Shown here: positions 10,201-21,600 of the stretch, piece after piece
Numbering within the stretch: the first letter of the stretch is position 1
Layout: each line of letters opens with the position of its first letter
Source of the DNA: Nephrocerus scutellatus
Taxonomy: Eukaryota > Arthropoda > Insecta > Diptera > Pipunculidae
Assembly (NCBI GenBank): GCA_947095585.1
Contig: OX352761.1
Coordinates: 38,093,260 to 38,157,259 of the forward strand
Direction of reading: 5' to 3'
Length of the DNA: 64,000 bases
The notes under the pieces: generated by a model
The model's input: only the letters and a program-made list of their open reading frames with translations
Databases searched by the model: none
What the model was told of the DNA's origin: nothing
Translations under genes and position numbers: made by a program

Positions 10201-11811
10201 TACACGACTTTATTGACAATTATGTCAAAGAAACATTTTTGTCAAAGGGTCATAACAGAAATCTTCAAATAACAATTGAATCTTTATCTAAGAATCAGGA
10301 TGTATGGCGTGCCATTATTCCTTCAGACAAAATGAAATCAATGAATTTATCACGTCCACTATTGCAATCAACAGTTATGGTTGAACATCGTATATCAGAA
10401 ACAAGGAGTTTAATACAAGATTTACCATGTTACTCGGATGATCTACTAAAACTAGTGTGTGCACTTTTGAAAACATATAGGGAAATTTGTCAAGCGGCTT
10501 ATCAGGGAATAGTACAGCCTGACTCTGAAGAAAAGCGCATATATAGCGTTGCTTGGCTCAAAGATGAAGACATTAGTCGATTTTTAAAGTAAGTTTCAGC
10601 TTTGTTCGGAAAAGTTAACAAGCCCTTCTTAGTAAATATTTTGACCCCAAAGAACTCTTCCGAACTGGACAGATCTTAAAACATCTAGCACGCGCTCTCA
10701 ACATGGTAGAAAGTTACAGCGCAATAATTTTGAGCCGTCAGAGGAAGAGAGCCCTGCCCAAGTTCAGCATCGAAATGTTCGCGAGGCTGAAATGTTGACT
10801 AGTAATTTAGGTGAAGGAGGTATAACACAGCAAGAAATTTTAGCCGACATCGGTGTTCTCAAAGAATTGGCAATACTACAAGAGAGTATGGAATGGTTTT
10901 CATGCCGTGTTTCGGAGTTTGCCAATGATTTAAGGCGCCCTCCTCTCAATACTTTAAGCGCAGAATGCCCATCAGTAACAATTAAGGACGGCACTATTAA
11001 GGTATTGACTAATTTAGCCTTGGAGTTTGACGAGTTGGCTAATACATGTCTGTTAGTATTACATTTAGAGGTAATAACTTTGTAATGTAACTGTCGTCAG
11101 ACGGAGTACTAATAAGCAATTGGTGTTATTTATAGGTTCGTGTGCAGTGTTTCCACTATTTGCGTTCTAACTCTAATGCGAAAATGAGCGGCTTCCTTGG
11201 AAATAAAGATGACATCCTAGAGCCAGACAGGCAAGTACTTAAACTAACGAAACTTTTATCTGAAATGGACGAGGCATTCAGTGCTACGCTACATCCCAGG
11301 AAAACAAAAGTGAGAATTTTTTAAAAATAGGTTTAGGACCGCGTTGCTTAAAATTTGTATGTATAGTATATATTTGAGGGGCTGGCACACTTAGCAGCAA
11401 GAATACTTATTCAGGCGTCAAACTATTTGGAAAACATCGATCAAACAACTGTGCAACGTATATGCCGAAACTCCCTTGCCCTGCAGCAAACACTTGGTAA
11501 TATAACAGCATCTAGAGAAGTAGCACTGGATCAAGCAAAAAATTTTTACGAACTTTTATGCATGGATCCAGATGTATGTACAAAGCATAATTATTATTGT
11601 ATGAAAATAGAAATTATAATATTTTTTGTTTAAGGAAATCCTTACGAGCCTCATTCAGAAAGGATCAGAATTTACTGAAATGCAGTATTTAAATGCATTG
11701 CAATTATCATGCAAAGCTCGTGCAATTACTGACTCGTCCACATTAGAAGGATATCAGCGAAAATTATCTGACATTTTAGGTACTAAAGCGCCAATAGGAG
11801 TTGTTGTATAA
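7282..11811 (+). CDS. sec8: Sec8 / Exoc4, exocyst complex subunit, 10 coding exons
   Basis: Sec8 is a core subunit of the eight-protein exocyst, which tethers secretory vesicles to the plasma membrane before SNARE fusion. Coding exons: 7282-7338, 7689-8026, 8089-8839, 8898-9022, 9871-10125, 10187-10588, 10653-11070, 11136-11309, 11367-11573 and 11635-11811. All introns are GT-AG. The phases fit, giving 2904 bases, 967 codons plus stop, close to the size of insect Sec8. The start (MAASPPTKPPRGIKYGKDE) matches the conserved N-terminus. A Sec8_exocyst coiled-coil domain covers roughly residues 20-160, with segments such as RLNELVSKHD, LLQCRREEL and ASTALTDALA. Later conserved blocks include DPELSMTYFI, KTYREICQAAY, DEDISRFLK, NLGEGGITQQEIL, DRQVLKLTKLL and the C-terminal KLSDILGTKAPIGVVV. 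No stops or frameshifts were found, so it appears functional. Identification rests on recalled similarity to the fly protein; exon ends were set by splice consensus. Confidence 0.95.
9072..9166. repeat. 95-base near-perfect hairpin in sec8 intron 4
   Basis: Arms 9072-9112 and 9126-9166 (41 bases each) are inverted copies with four mismatches, separated by a 13-base loop (9113-9125). The ends read GGGTACAGTG and CACTGTACCC, and TTTGGTGTCC pairs with GGACACCAAA. It could be a foldback or MITE remnant, or a transcribed hairpin within the sec8 pre-mRNA. Confidence 0.8.
9259..9482. repeat. Three diverged copies of a CACACRTGTG-centred motif
   Basis: Copies at 9259-9297, 9325-9360 and 9443-9482 share a CGATTTT/AGATTTT start, an AAATTTTG-like middle, an ACACRTGTGT palindrome and a TATTTCC/TATCTCC end. 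Copies two and three are followed by related GTTTGGAAGT-like text. They read as decayed tandem or dispersed repeat units. Confidence 0.6.
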
Positions 11812-12723
11812 ACGGATTCATCTTTTCTGCTTGTAAATTGAAAATATGAGATGTTATGCTTATATCGAAAAATTTAACTTGAATTAATGTGTACTCAGCT
11901 TATTAATATAAGTAAAAAGTCGATAGATTTTGATAACTCAATTTCTTTAATTATTATACCTAAGCATATAGTAATTAATTTCAATTATTTTGGAGAGTTG
12001 TTTCTAAGGCCGCGTGTTGAGAACTAACTGACCGATCGCTGTTTTTGCTATCGCTGTTGTTTCTTGATGTCGTCTGCAATTTTCGTAAGAACGGTTGGGG
12101 CGACTATTTATCGTATCGTCAGATATTTTCCTGAGAATAGAAATGCAGCAGCAGGATGAAGGTTTAGTGCGACTACTGGCTTGTCGTGTTAACTGCTCTC
12201 CCGCTAGAAGAGAAGCTGTCCTCTACTTTTTTAAGAACGCTTTCAACGATGGATATATTCGCTTCTTACTATTAAAATATGATATGACAACAATGGAAAA
12301 CAACGAGAGTAAGGATTTAAGCTATAACCCATTGAGACTCGATTGGGTCTCGACGAGTCCTTTAAGCGACGCTATGTGTTACACATTTTTGAAGTTAGTG
12401 TTGTGAAGGAACGGATGAGACATTTAACGTTAACATTTTCCTCCAATTCCTCCAATTTAACAAATTTTGCAGATGCAAATTCAGGGGGTATGGTTGACGG
12501 TAACATTCTGTTTGAACCTGATTAAGAATGAACTATTAAGCAAAATTATCTTCACGTACTTCGTGAAGTCTCGTAGTCCACAACGATTAGTCCATCATCT
12601 ATTTCTTCCACTGGAGTAGCTATATTTGTTTGAAACTGTGCAGTTGTTATATGACATAACTAATGTCCTAATATATGACTTGGCATTGACATGATTTAAC
12701 AAATACAAGTCATAATACAAGCT
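11812..12723. other. Intergenic region downstream of sec8
   Basis: The first 190 bases are AT-rich and presumably include the sec8 3' untranslated region; no perfect AATAAA was seen close to the stop. From about 12010 to 12530 the sequence is more GC-balanced and holds the unrecognised open stretches listed next. A small hairpin (CTTCACG...CGTGAAG) lies at 12551-12569. Confidence 0.5.
12095..12525 (+). other. Unrecognised open stretches, possible gene or element remnant
   Basis: Two overlapping frames are open: 12095-12406 (103 aa; an internal methionine precedes QQQDEGLVRLL) and 12343-12525 (60 aa). Base composition is closer to coding DNA than the surroundings, and the frames could be joined by a one-base shift near 12345-12400. 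No domain was recognised. It may be a decayed exon, part of an old element, or chance. Confidence 0.3.
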
Positions 12724-12989
12724 TTATTTAAAAAACTGTTGAATGGTGAAAATTTTCTCATCAGAAAAGACAATTTTTGGAATCTCATCACGTTCGGCCA
12801 AGGCCTTCAATGCTCGTGTTCTTTCTGAATCAAATAATCAGAGCTAAAGGAGGTCATATCGAGCTGTAACATGTTTTTCATAAAATGTAATGTTTTCAAC
12901 ATATTCCACAAAATTTCAATAAAAAATAATCAAAATTAAAAAAATTATAGCGTTTTCATTTGGTAACACTTGGTCTCAGCCACCCTGTA
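12724..12989. mobile_element. Tc1/mariner (IS630-type) remnant with internal inversion
   Basis: On the minus strand, 12724-12825 encodes a piece of a Tc1/mariner transposase core that includes the catalytic segment IVFSDEKIFTI (second Asp). Immediately to the right, on the plus strand, 12828-12869 encodes the typical C-terminal end RAKGGHIEL followed by a stop. The two parts of one transposase thus face each other. At 12963-12987 a terminus reads CAGGGTGGCTGAGACC on the minus strand, followed outside by TA, the target base pair of this superfamily. No matching left terminus was found. Confidence 0.75.
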
Positions 12990-13148
12990 TTTATTCATAA
13001 GAAAAAATATCTATTTATTTATATATAAGTAGCGTTTTTACAACAAATTAGATAATATATAAATTACATTATTAGATAATTACTTATTATTTAAGTAAAA
13101 AAGTATTTGAGCAAACAAATTCAATGGGGGCGTTGGCTTTGCATGGTT

Positions 13149-13453
13149 TTAGAAAGTTTGGATAATTTCATTTGGCTTATAACTTGTTGTTTTAAGTTTC
13201 AAACACGACTCTAAAATTTCATTTGTTAGTTGGCTTCTTACTTTACTTTTAATGATATTCATGCAAGAAAACGCTTGCTCGCACGAAAAGTCGATCCGAA
13301 CATAGTCAGCACTCCAAATGCCAACTTCTTTACCTCACTGTAGCAATCTGGAAGACTATTCCATGCGTCGAATATAAGTTCCTCAACTGGCGGCATTTCT
13401 TTTAAAGCTGTCCACTTTTGTTGCGTTACGTACATACTTTTTTGGACCTCCAA
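13149..13453 (-). pseudogene. hAT transposase, C-terminal dimerisation region, frameshifted
   Basis: The minus strand first encodes LPDCYSEVKKLAFGVLTMFGST. After a one-base frame change near 13295 it continues in the neighbouring frame as FSCEQAFSCMNIIKSKVRS, then QLTNEILESCLKLKTT, and ends at 13149. This is the hAT-family C-terminal dimerisation (hATC) region, of the kind seen in SCAND3/GTF2IRD2-like domesticated and active hAT transposases. Upstream transposase sequence is missing or unrecognisable, so the copy is internally deleted. Confidence 0.75.
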
Positions 13454-14217
13454 CCAGTATTGCCAAACATATAAACAATCTAAAACTGCAAATACTAACC
13501 TACTTTGATCCTCAGAGTTCGAAAATAGGTTTATTAAATAACAATTTACTTGTAATTATTATTTTATCGCTAAATATTAAAATAATAATAAAAGCTATAA
13601 AATAGATAAATAATAAAAGAGGTAATTTATTAAATATATATTTTAATAAAAACACTTTCGCAGTAATATCTAACAGTAGTAGTTTTGTTTTTTTTTTTGA
13701 CAATTCTTATTGATTTCAAAAAAGTAGTTAGGTATCTTATTTGGAAAAAAATATGTATACATAATATGTATTTTAAAAATAAAATACTTAAAATGTTACC
13801 CACCTTTACTTCGGTTTTCTTATTATTATTATTATATATATGTAACTACATACAGAACTTTGAGAAGATAATTCGCTTCTAACTCTTTTACTTGAAACAA
13901 CAAACTATACGTCACAGTCAAAGCACTGGTGAAGACGCCAAATTGTATTGCGTCGAAAGCGAATTAAAACCTACATAGAAACATCCGACGACGGCGTCAT
14001 TCGAGAGCTTCCGACGGACTGACGACAGTGACGACTCGTGTCACGGTGCGGTGAAAAGCGAGTACAAGTGGCTGAGAGATTGAATCGGTGCCTAATCCTC
14101 GTTAATCGATTTAGAACGATTTTTTAATGTTTTTTTTTGATAAAATAAATAATATCTGCGTATGGAACTAAAGAGCCGCAGCTTCACATCCAAAGAGCCG
14201 CATGTTGCCGACCCCTG
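13454..14217 (-). mobile_element. 5' part and terminus of the hAT remnant
   Basis: At 14204-14217 the minus strand reads CAGGGGTCGGCAAC, a characteristic hAT terminus. It is followed inwards by repeats of GAGCCGC (14173-14200) as in subterminal regions of this superfamily. Bases 13910-14110 are GC-richer, with many CGACG-like words. Bases 13505-13905 are very AT-rich with no coding signal. Orientation agrees with the transposase remnant at 13149-13453. The other terminus was not found, so the element extent to the left is uncertain. Confidence 0.65.
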
Positions 14218-17200
14218 TCCTAAGTGAAACTCATTTATCTGAATTGGACATGGATTCGTTAGTAGCAATTAATAATTACAAATTAGTAAGATGTAATTCG
14301 AGTTCTCGTCATACTGGTGGTGTTGGCATTTATAAGTATTATTGGAATATTGAAAATATAAATTGTGTTGCAATAAATATGGATTTTTGGTGGTTGAGTG
14401 TTAAAGTTACATATATGCATCATATAATTTATTTGGCTGTTTTTTATAGAGCGCCGATATATTTGGGCCAAATTACATAATTTTTTTGGAGATTTTAATG
14501 AGCGTTTAAATCAAATTAGTGAATATAATGGAAAAACTTGTATTTGTGGTGATATGAATATAAATTGGCTTACAAATGATGTAAATAAGGACAATATTAG
14601 TCAAATTATTAATGACTGTGGTCTTAAACAAATTGTGGCAGATTATACTAGAGTTACAAAAATATTAAGAACGTTAATTGATTATGTGATAGTCAATGAT
14701 TATTATAACTTTAGTGCGGTAGTTAAAACAAAATTAAAAATTAGTGATCATGAAACTATTGAAATATCTATTAATGATATGGTCTTAAATAAAAAGAAGG
14801 ATACTCTTATAAGATCTATTAAATACAATAAATATAGTTTTCACAGTTTAATAAATAAAAATGATATTGGGACGATTTACTACCTTGACAGTTATTTTAA
14901 AGCCGATCATTTTAGTATAAATCTAAGAAATCTTGTTAATCAATTTGTTGTTGATAAAAAAGTAATAAAAGAGACTAATTGCCTATGGTTTAATAAATCG
15001 TTAAAGGACTTTTAAATTCAAAAGATTCATCAATATAATAAGGCCTGCTTAATCAATAATGATTTTGAATGGTGCAATTATAGATCAACCAGGAATAGTT
15101 ATAAGAATAGACTAATAAAAGCTAAAAGTGACTTTATTAAATCCAAAATTTCAAATTCCACTGATCAAAAAACGATGTGGAGAAATATTAAATCTTATGT
15201 GTTAAAAAAATCAAAAAATTAACTCAAAGACATTGAAATCTGGTGAAATAGTGAGTGGTGACAAAAAAATTGCCGAAAGGTTCAATGAATTTTTTGTTAA
15301 TAGCATTGTTTGCTTAAATGAAAGTATTGCTGTTGTGCCATATCGAAATATAATCAATGCTACGGATAGTGCATTTAATTTTGACCTTCTGCATATAGAT
15401 GATCTCTTCAATATCATTAAATGTATGAACTCTAAAACGGATGAACATTATGTTAATATAAAAATGATAAAAGACTGTTTTTATTTAATTGGTGAAAATT
15501 TACTATAAATTATTAATAAGTCGTTGGAAAGCGGAATTTTGCCTAATATCTGGAAGGAAACAATAATAACTCCAATAGAGAAGATTAATAATACAAAAAA
15601 GTGTAATGAATTTAGGCCAATTATTTTTATGATTTTTAATGAGGCGAAAATTTTAGAGAAAGCAGTTAGTATTCAACTGACCCAATATTTGAAACAGAAT
15701 AATATTATTTTTAAGTACCAATCGGGTAATTGGAAAGTGGATGTGTACAGTAAGAAAGTAATTGTTTCTGTATTTTTAGATTTATCTAGAGCGTTTGAAA
15801 CTATCGACAGGAATATACTTTTGCTGAAACTAGAAAAGTATGGTATATCTGGTTACATCATATTTGTGTAACAGAAAACAGAGAACCAAAATAAATATGA
15901 CCAAGTCTGAACCAATAGATATCAATATTGGAGTACCACAGGGTACAATATTAGGTGTAAACTTATTTTTGTTATACATTTATGATATTGATAAAATCAT
16001 TAAGCAATCGAATATTTTTTTATTTGCGGATGATGCTTTACTCTATGCTACTAGTAATTCGGTAGAAGAATGTCTTAAAAAAATAAATAGTGATCTAAGC
16101 GAAATGGATATATGATTTAAAATGAATAAATTAAAATCAAACATTGATAAAACTAAATGTATGTGTGTTAATGGAGAGTTAGTCGATAATATAGTAATTA
16201 ATAATGATAAAATTGAAGTTGTAAATAAAATACTCAGGCGTAGTGATAGATAATCAATTAATATTTGAGGATAATATAGATTATGTGTGTAAAAAAATTG
16301 CAAGAAAAGTATATTTTTTAAGAAGTATTAGAAAAAATATTTCTTTTAATACATCTATACAAATCTACAATGTAATTATCAAATCTTACTTTGAATATTG
16401 TCCATCTATTTTATTTTTAAGTAACAGACAAATGTTTAATCGATTACAAAAATTGCAAAATAAAGCCATGCGTTATATTTTAAAAGCTAACAGGCTTACA
16501 CATATAAACACAATGTTAGATAAATTAAAATGGTTAAATGTAGAGCAATTAATTAATATGAATGGTTGCATCCTAGTTTTCAAAATTAAGAATGGATTAC
16601 TACCTAGTTATCTAAGTGATAAATTGAATTATGTTCATGAGGTTCATAATTATAATTTAAGAAATAGATGTGATTTTAGTTTATACTAGCTGTTCCCGGG
16701 CGCTTTGCTACCCGCACACATGAACCCCCTGGGTGCCGGGATTACTATAGCCTATAACCTTCTCTCACCAGCCAATAATTTACGTTGAAATTTTTTTAAA
16801 AATACGTTTGTAAATGTCATGTTAAAATTTTACTTTCTCCCCTTCCATTTATACCTATAACTTTCCCCTACCTGCCAATAATATATCTAGCGAAAATTCC
16901 CGGCGTTTCCCGGCTGCCCCATCCCACTGACCCACCGCCATCGCCATCTGACCGCCTACGGACCTCTGACCTCAGATGACCACCCATTCACAGAATAACC
17001 CCACCCACTGAACTCACACCAACTAACCAACCCACCAACTGACCACCTCACCAGCCCAGAAAACTATAGAATAAGTTTGAACGCGATTGGTTCATAAAAA
17101 CATGCAATTTGTAGAAACAATAAAAAAATTCTTAGGAGACTCTTTGACTCAGAAGTCTGACCACTTTCAAAATGCCTATTATGTGTTCATTATGGTATAA

Positions 17201-17590
17201 AACCCCTATGCAAAGTTTGAACGCGATCGATTCATAAAAACATGCAATTTGTAAAAAAATCAAAAAAAATCGTATGGTGACCCCTTGACCTAAGAGTCGG
17301 AACACTTTTAAAATATGCCTATTAAGTGCCTTTTATGGTAGAAAACCCATATGAAAAGTTAGAACGCGATAGGTTGAAGGGTTTGGCAGTCTATACCGGA
17401 CATACATACACAAATACAAAGATTTACTTTTATATGTATAGATTTTTATAAAAATGATAAAGTGAAGAATATGCTTATGTACAAAGGTCTAATTATGTAT
17501 AATGAATTGCCGAACGAAATAAAAAATTAAAAGTCATTAAAATTTAAGCAATTATTAAATTATATTGTAAAGAAAATTTTTTATTGTAGA
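14218..17590 (+). mobile_element. Decayed non-LTR retrotransposon (CR1/Jockey-like group)
   Basis: The AT-rich plus strand encodes pieces of a single LINE ORF2. The endonuclease (14220-14790) has LSETHL, ICGDMNINW and, near 14750, the SDHE catalytic segment. A linker lies at 15016-15230. The reverse transcriptase (15233-16115) has VFLDLSRAFETID, GVPQGTILG and FADD at 16023-16034. A C-terminal region (16243-16689) ends near HNYNLRNRCDF. The last part of the ORF reappears after an insertion at 17444-17560 (YKGLIMYNELPNEIKN). At least four frame changes and stops (one TAA at 15506-15508) make it dead. The exact clade cannot be set by eye. The 5' end is lost at the hAT terminus. Confidence 0.85.
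16689..17443. mobile_element. Unclassified interspersed element inserted into the LINE ORF
   Basis: LINE coding sequence stops at about 16688 and resumes at 17444, so these 755 bases are an insertion. TTTATA lies at both junctions (16682-16687 and again around 17444-17449) and could be the target duplication. The insert starts CTAGCTGTTCCCGGGCGCTT and ends TTTTATATGTATAGATT, termini reminiscent of dispersed arthropod repeats that begin with CTAGCTG. It contains a roughly 140-base tandem unit starting at 17073, 17213 and 17356 (AAGTTTGAACGCGAT). Confidence 0.65.
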
Positions 17591-18106
17591 TTATTTAACA
17601 TTTTATGGACTGTATAACAAATTTTTTTTTATTTTTTATTTTTATTTTTGATATCAATTGTATAAACAAAAATGGATTTTTATCTAAATAAAATATATTT
17701 TTTTTTTTTTTTAAAAATTCAGTTTTTTAAAAAAAAAACCGTTAAATTTTTTTTTTTACCTTATTTTAATTCGCCTTTATATTCTCTACAACTCCTAATA
17801 CAAAGTTTGGCTTGAGACTCTCGATTTATTGCGGTATATATAAAGGTTTGAATATGTGATCACAAAATTAACATTTTATTTTTGAATATTTTATTAGGTA
17901 AAACTACTGCATGTAGTTATAAAAGATGCTCAAAATATCCTCTTTGTAATTGAAGCCTGAAAACCCGAGCGAAAAAAACAAAAATAAACACCAGATAAAA
18001 CCGTTGGTCACTGGTCTGATGCATCTGGCTAGCAGTAAATACTCGTATTTGATATTTTGTGTGCGGTTACTGTCTCTGCTTCGGTACTCTTATGTGGCGA
18101 TTATTG
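17591..18106. other. AT-rich non-coding spacer between LINE and satellite
   Basis: The spacer holds the LINE 3' tail (A/T runs, TAAATAAAATAT near 17683, a long T-run at 17700-17712) and then unique-looking sequence of moderate composition up to the satellite start. No open frame or RNA gene was recognised. Confidence 0.6.
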
Positions 18107-21100
18107 TCGATTAAGCAGTGTCTTTTGTTGAGAAAACGGTGTCTTTGATTAAGCAGTGTCTTTTTGAGTAAGCAGTATCTTTGATTAGGCAGTGTCTTTT
18201 TTTGAGTAAGAAGTGTCTTTTGTCGAGTAAGCAGTGTATTTTGTTGATTAAGCAGTCTTTGATTAAGCCGTGTCTTTTTTTGAGTAAGCAGTGTCTTTTT
18301 TTGAGTAAGCAGTGTCTTTGATTAAGCAGTGTTTTTTTGAGTCAGCAGTGTCTTTTGTTGAGTAAGCAAAGTCTTTTGTTGATTAAGCTGTCTTTGATTA
18401 AGCAGTGTCTTTTTTGAGTAAGCAGTGACTTTTGTTGATTCAGCAGTGTCTTGTTGATTAAGCAGTCTTTGATTAAGCAGTCTTTGATTACGCAGTGTCT
18501 TTTTTGAGTAAGCGATGTCGCTTGTTGAGTAAGCAGTCTTTGATTAAGCAGTGTCTTTTTTGAGTAAGCAGTGTCTTTTGTTGATTAAGCAGTCTTTAAG
18601 CAAGCAGTGTCTCTTGTTGATTAATCAGTCTTTGATTAAGCAGTATCTTTTGTTGAGTAAGCAGTCTTTGAGTAAGCAGTCTTTGATTAAGCAGTGTCTT
18701 TTTTTTTTAGAAAGCAGTGTCTTTTGTTGAGTAAGCAGTGTCTTTGAGTAAGCATGGTCTTTATATAAGTAAGCAGTGTCTTTTTTTGAGTAAGCAGTGT
18801 CTTTGATTAAGCATTGTCTTTTCTTGAGTAAGCAATGTCTTTTGTTGAGTAAGCAGTGTCTTTTGTTGAGTAAGTAGTCTCTTTGATTAAGCAGCGTCTT
18901 TTTGAGTAAGCAGTATCTTTGATTAGGCAGTGTCTTTTTTTGAGTAAACAATGTCTTTTTTTGAGTAAGCAGTCTTTGATAAAGCAGTGTCTTTTTTGAG
19001 TTAGCAGTGTCTTTTGTTGAGTAAGCAGTGTCTTTTGTTGATTAAGCAGTGTCTTTTGTTGAGTAAGCAATGTCTGTTTTGAGTAAGCTGTGTCTTTTGT
19101 TGAGTAAGCAGTTTGTTTTGTTGATTAAGCAGTCTTTGATTAAGCATTGTCTTTATTTGAGTAAGCAGTGTCTTTTGTTGAGTAAGCAGTGTCTTTGATA
19201 AAGCAGTGTCTTTTGTTGAGTAAGCAATGTCTGTTTTGAGTAAGCTGTGTCTTTTGTTGAGTAAGCAGTGTCTTTTGTTAATTAAACAGTCTTTGATTTA
19301 GCAGTGCCTTTTGTTGAATAAGCAGTGTCTTTGATTAAGCAGTGTCTTTTATTGAGTAAGCAATGTCTTTTGTCGAGTAAGCAGTGTCTTTGATTAAGCA
19401 GTGTCTTTTTTGAGTAAGCAGTGTCTTTGATTAAGGAGCGTCTTTTTGAGTAAGCACTGTCTTTTGTTGAGTAAGCAGTGTCTTTTTTGAGTGAGCAGTG
19501 TCTTTTGTTGATTAAGCAGTCTTTTATTAAGCAGTGTCTTTTTTTGAGTAAGCAGTGTCTTTTGTTGATTGAGCAGTCTTTGATTAAGCAGTGTCTTTTG
19601 TTGAGTAAGCAGTGTCTTTTGTTAATTAAGCAGTGTCTTTTTTTTGAGTAAGCAGTCTTTGATTAAGCAGTGTCTTTTTTGAGTAAACAGTGTCTTTTGT
19701 TGAGTAAGAAGTGTCTTTTGTTGATTAAGCAGTCTTTGATTAAGCAGTGTTTCTTTTTAGTAAGCAGTGTTTTTTGTTAATAAGCGTGTCTTTTGTTGAG
19801 TAAGCAATGTCTTTTGTTGAGTAAGCAGTGTCTTTGATTAAGCAGCGTCTTTTTGAGTAAGCAGTATTTTTGATTAGGCAGTGTCTTTTTTTGAGTAAGC
19901 AGTGTCTTTTGTTGAGTAAGCAGTGTATTTTGTTGATTAAGCAGTCTTTGATTAAGCAGTGTCTTTTTTTGAGTAAGCAGTGTCTTTGATTAAGCATTGT
20001 CTTTTATGGGTAAGCAGTGTCTTTTGTTGAGTAGGCAGTGTCTTTGATTAAGCAGCGTCTATTTGAGTAAGCAGTATTTTTGATTAGGCAGTGTCTTTTT
20101 TTGAGTAAGCAGTGTCTTTTGTCGAGTAAGCAGTGTCTTTTTTTAATTAAGCAGTCTTTTATTAAGCAGTGTCTTTTGTTGAGTAAGCAGCGTCTTTTGT
20201 TGATTAAGCAGTATTTGGTTAAGCAGTGTCTTTTTTTGGGTAAGCAGTGTCTTTTGTTAATTAAGCAGTCTTTGATTAAGCAGTGTCTTTTTTCGAGTAA
20301 GCAGTGTCTTTTGTTGAGTAAGCAGTGTCTTTTGTTGATTAAGCAGTCTTTGATTTAGCATTGTCTTTTTTGAGTAAGCAGTGTCTTTTGTTGAGCAAGC
20401 AGTGTGTTTTGTTGATTAAGCAGTCTTTGATTAAGCAGTGTCTTTTTTTGAGTAAGCAGTGTTTTTTGTTGAGTAAGCGTGTCTTTGATTAAGCAGTGTC
20501 TTTTGTTGAGTAAGCAGTGTCTTTGATTAAGCAGCGTCTTTTTGAGTAAGCAGTATCTTTGATTAGGCAGTGTCTTTTTTTGAGTAAGAAGTGTCTTTTG
20601 TCGAGTAAGCAGTGTCTTTGATTAAGCATGGTCTTTATATAAGTAAGCAGTGTCTTTTGTTGAGTAAGCAGTGTCTTTTGTTGAGTAGGAAGTGTCTTTG
20701 ATTAAGCAGTGTCTTTTATTAAGTAAGCAATGTCTTTTGTTGAGTAGCAGTGTCTTTGATTAAGCAGCATCTTTTTGAGTAAGCAGTATCTTTGATTAGG
20801 CAGTGTCTTTTTTTGACTAAGCAGTGTCTTTTGTTGAGTAAGCAGTGCATTTTGTTGATTAAGCAGTCTTTGATTAATCAGTGTCTTATTTTGAGTAAGC
20901 AGTGTCTTTGATTAAGCATTGTCTTTTTTTGAGTAAGCAGTGTCTTTTGTTGAGTAGCAGTGTCTTTGATTAAGCAGCGTCTTTTTTGATTAAGCAGTAT
21001 CTTTTGTTGAGTAAGCAGTATCTTGTGTTGAGTAAGCAGTGTCTTTTTTGAGTAAGCAGTGTCTTTTGTTGATTAAGCAGTCTTTTATTTTTAATTTTAT

Positions 21101-21600
21101 TTTATTTTGTCGAGTAAGCAGTGTATTTTGTTGATTAAGCAGACTTTGTTTAAGCAGTGTCTTTTGTTGAGTAAGCAGTGTCTTTGATTAAGCATTGTCT
21201 TTATATATGTAAGCAGCGTATTTCTTGATTAAGTAGTATCTTTTGTTGAGTAAGCAGTGTCTTTTTTGAGTAAGCAGTGTCTTTTGTTGAGTAAGCAGTG
21301 TCTTTTGTTGATTAAGCAGTCTTTGATTAAGCATTGTCTTTATATAAGTAAGCAGTGTCTTTTGTTGATTAAGCATTGTCTTTTGTTGAGTAAGCAATGT
21401 CTTTTGTTGCGAAAGCAATGTCTTTTTTTGCGCAGTGTCTTTGATTAAACAGCGTCTTTTTGAGTAAGCAGTATCTTTGATTAGGCAGTGTCTTTTGCCG
21501 AGTAAGCAGTGTCTTTGATTAAGCAGTATTTTTTTTTTGATTAAGCAGTGTCTTTTGTTGAGTTAGCAGTGTCTTTTGTTGAGTAAGCAGTGTCTTTTTT
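18107..21600. repeat. Degenerate left edge of the satellite array
   Basis: The same monomers occur here, but with more substitutions, variable T-runs, and edge-typical variants such as CTTTATATAAGTAAGC (18767, 20631, 21340). There is also a non-satellite interruption near 21085-21108 (ATTTTTAATTTTATTTTATT). Long identical strings like those of the interior were not found. Confidence 0.7.

Noticed and set aside
17690..17760. Poly-A signal or gene 3' end for a host gene
   Set aside because: It is the low-complexity tail of the decayed LINE, with no upstream host coding sequence.
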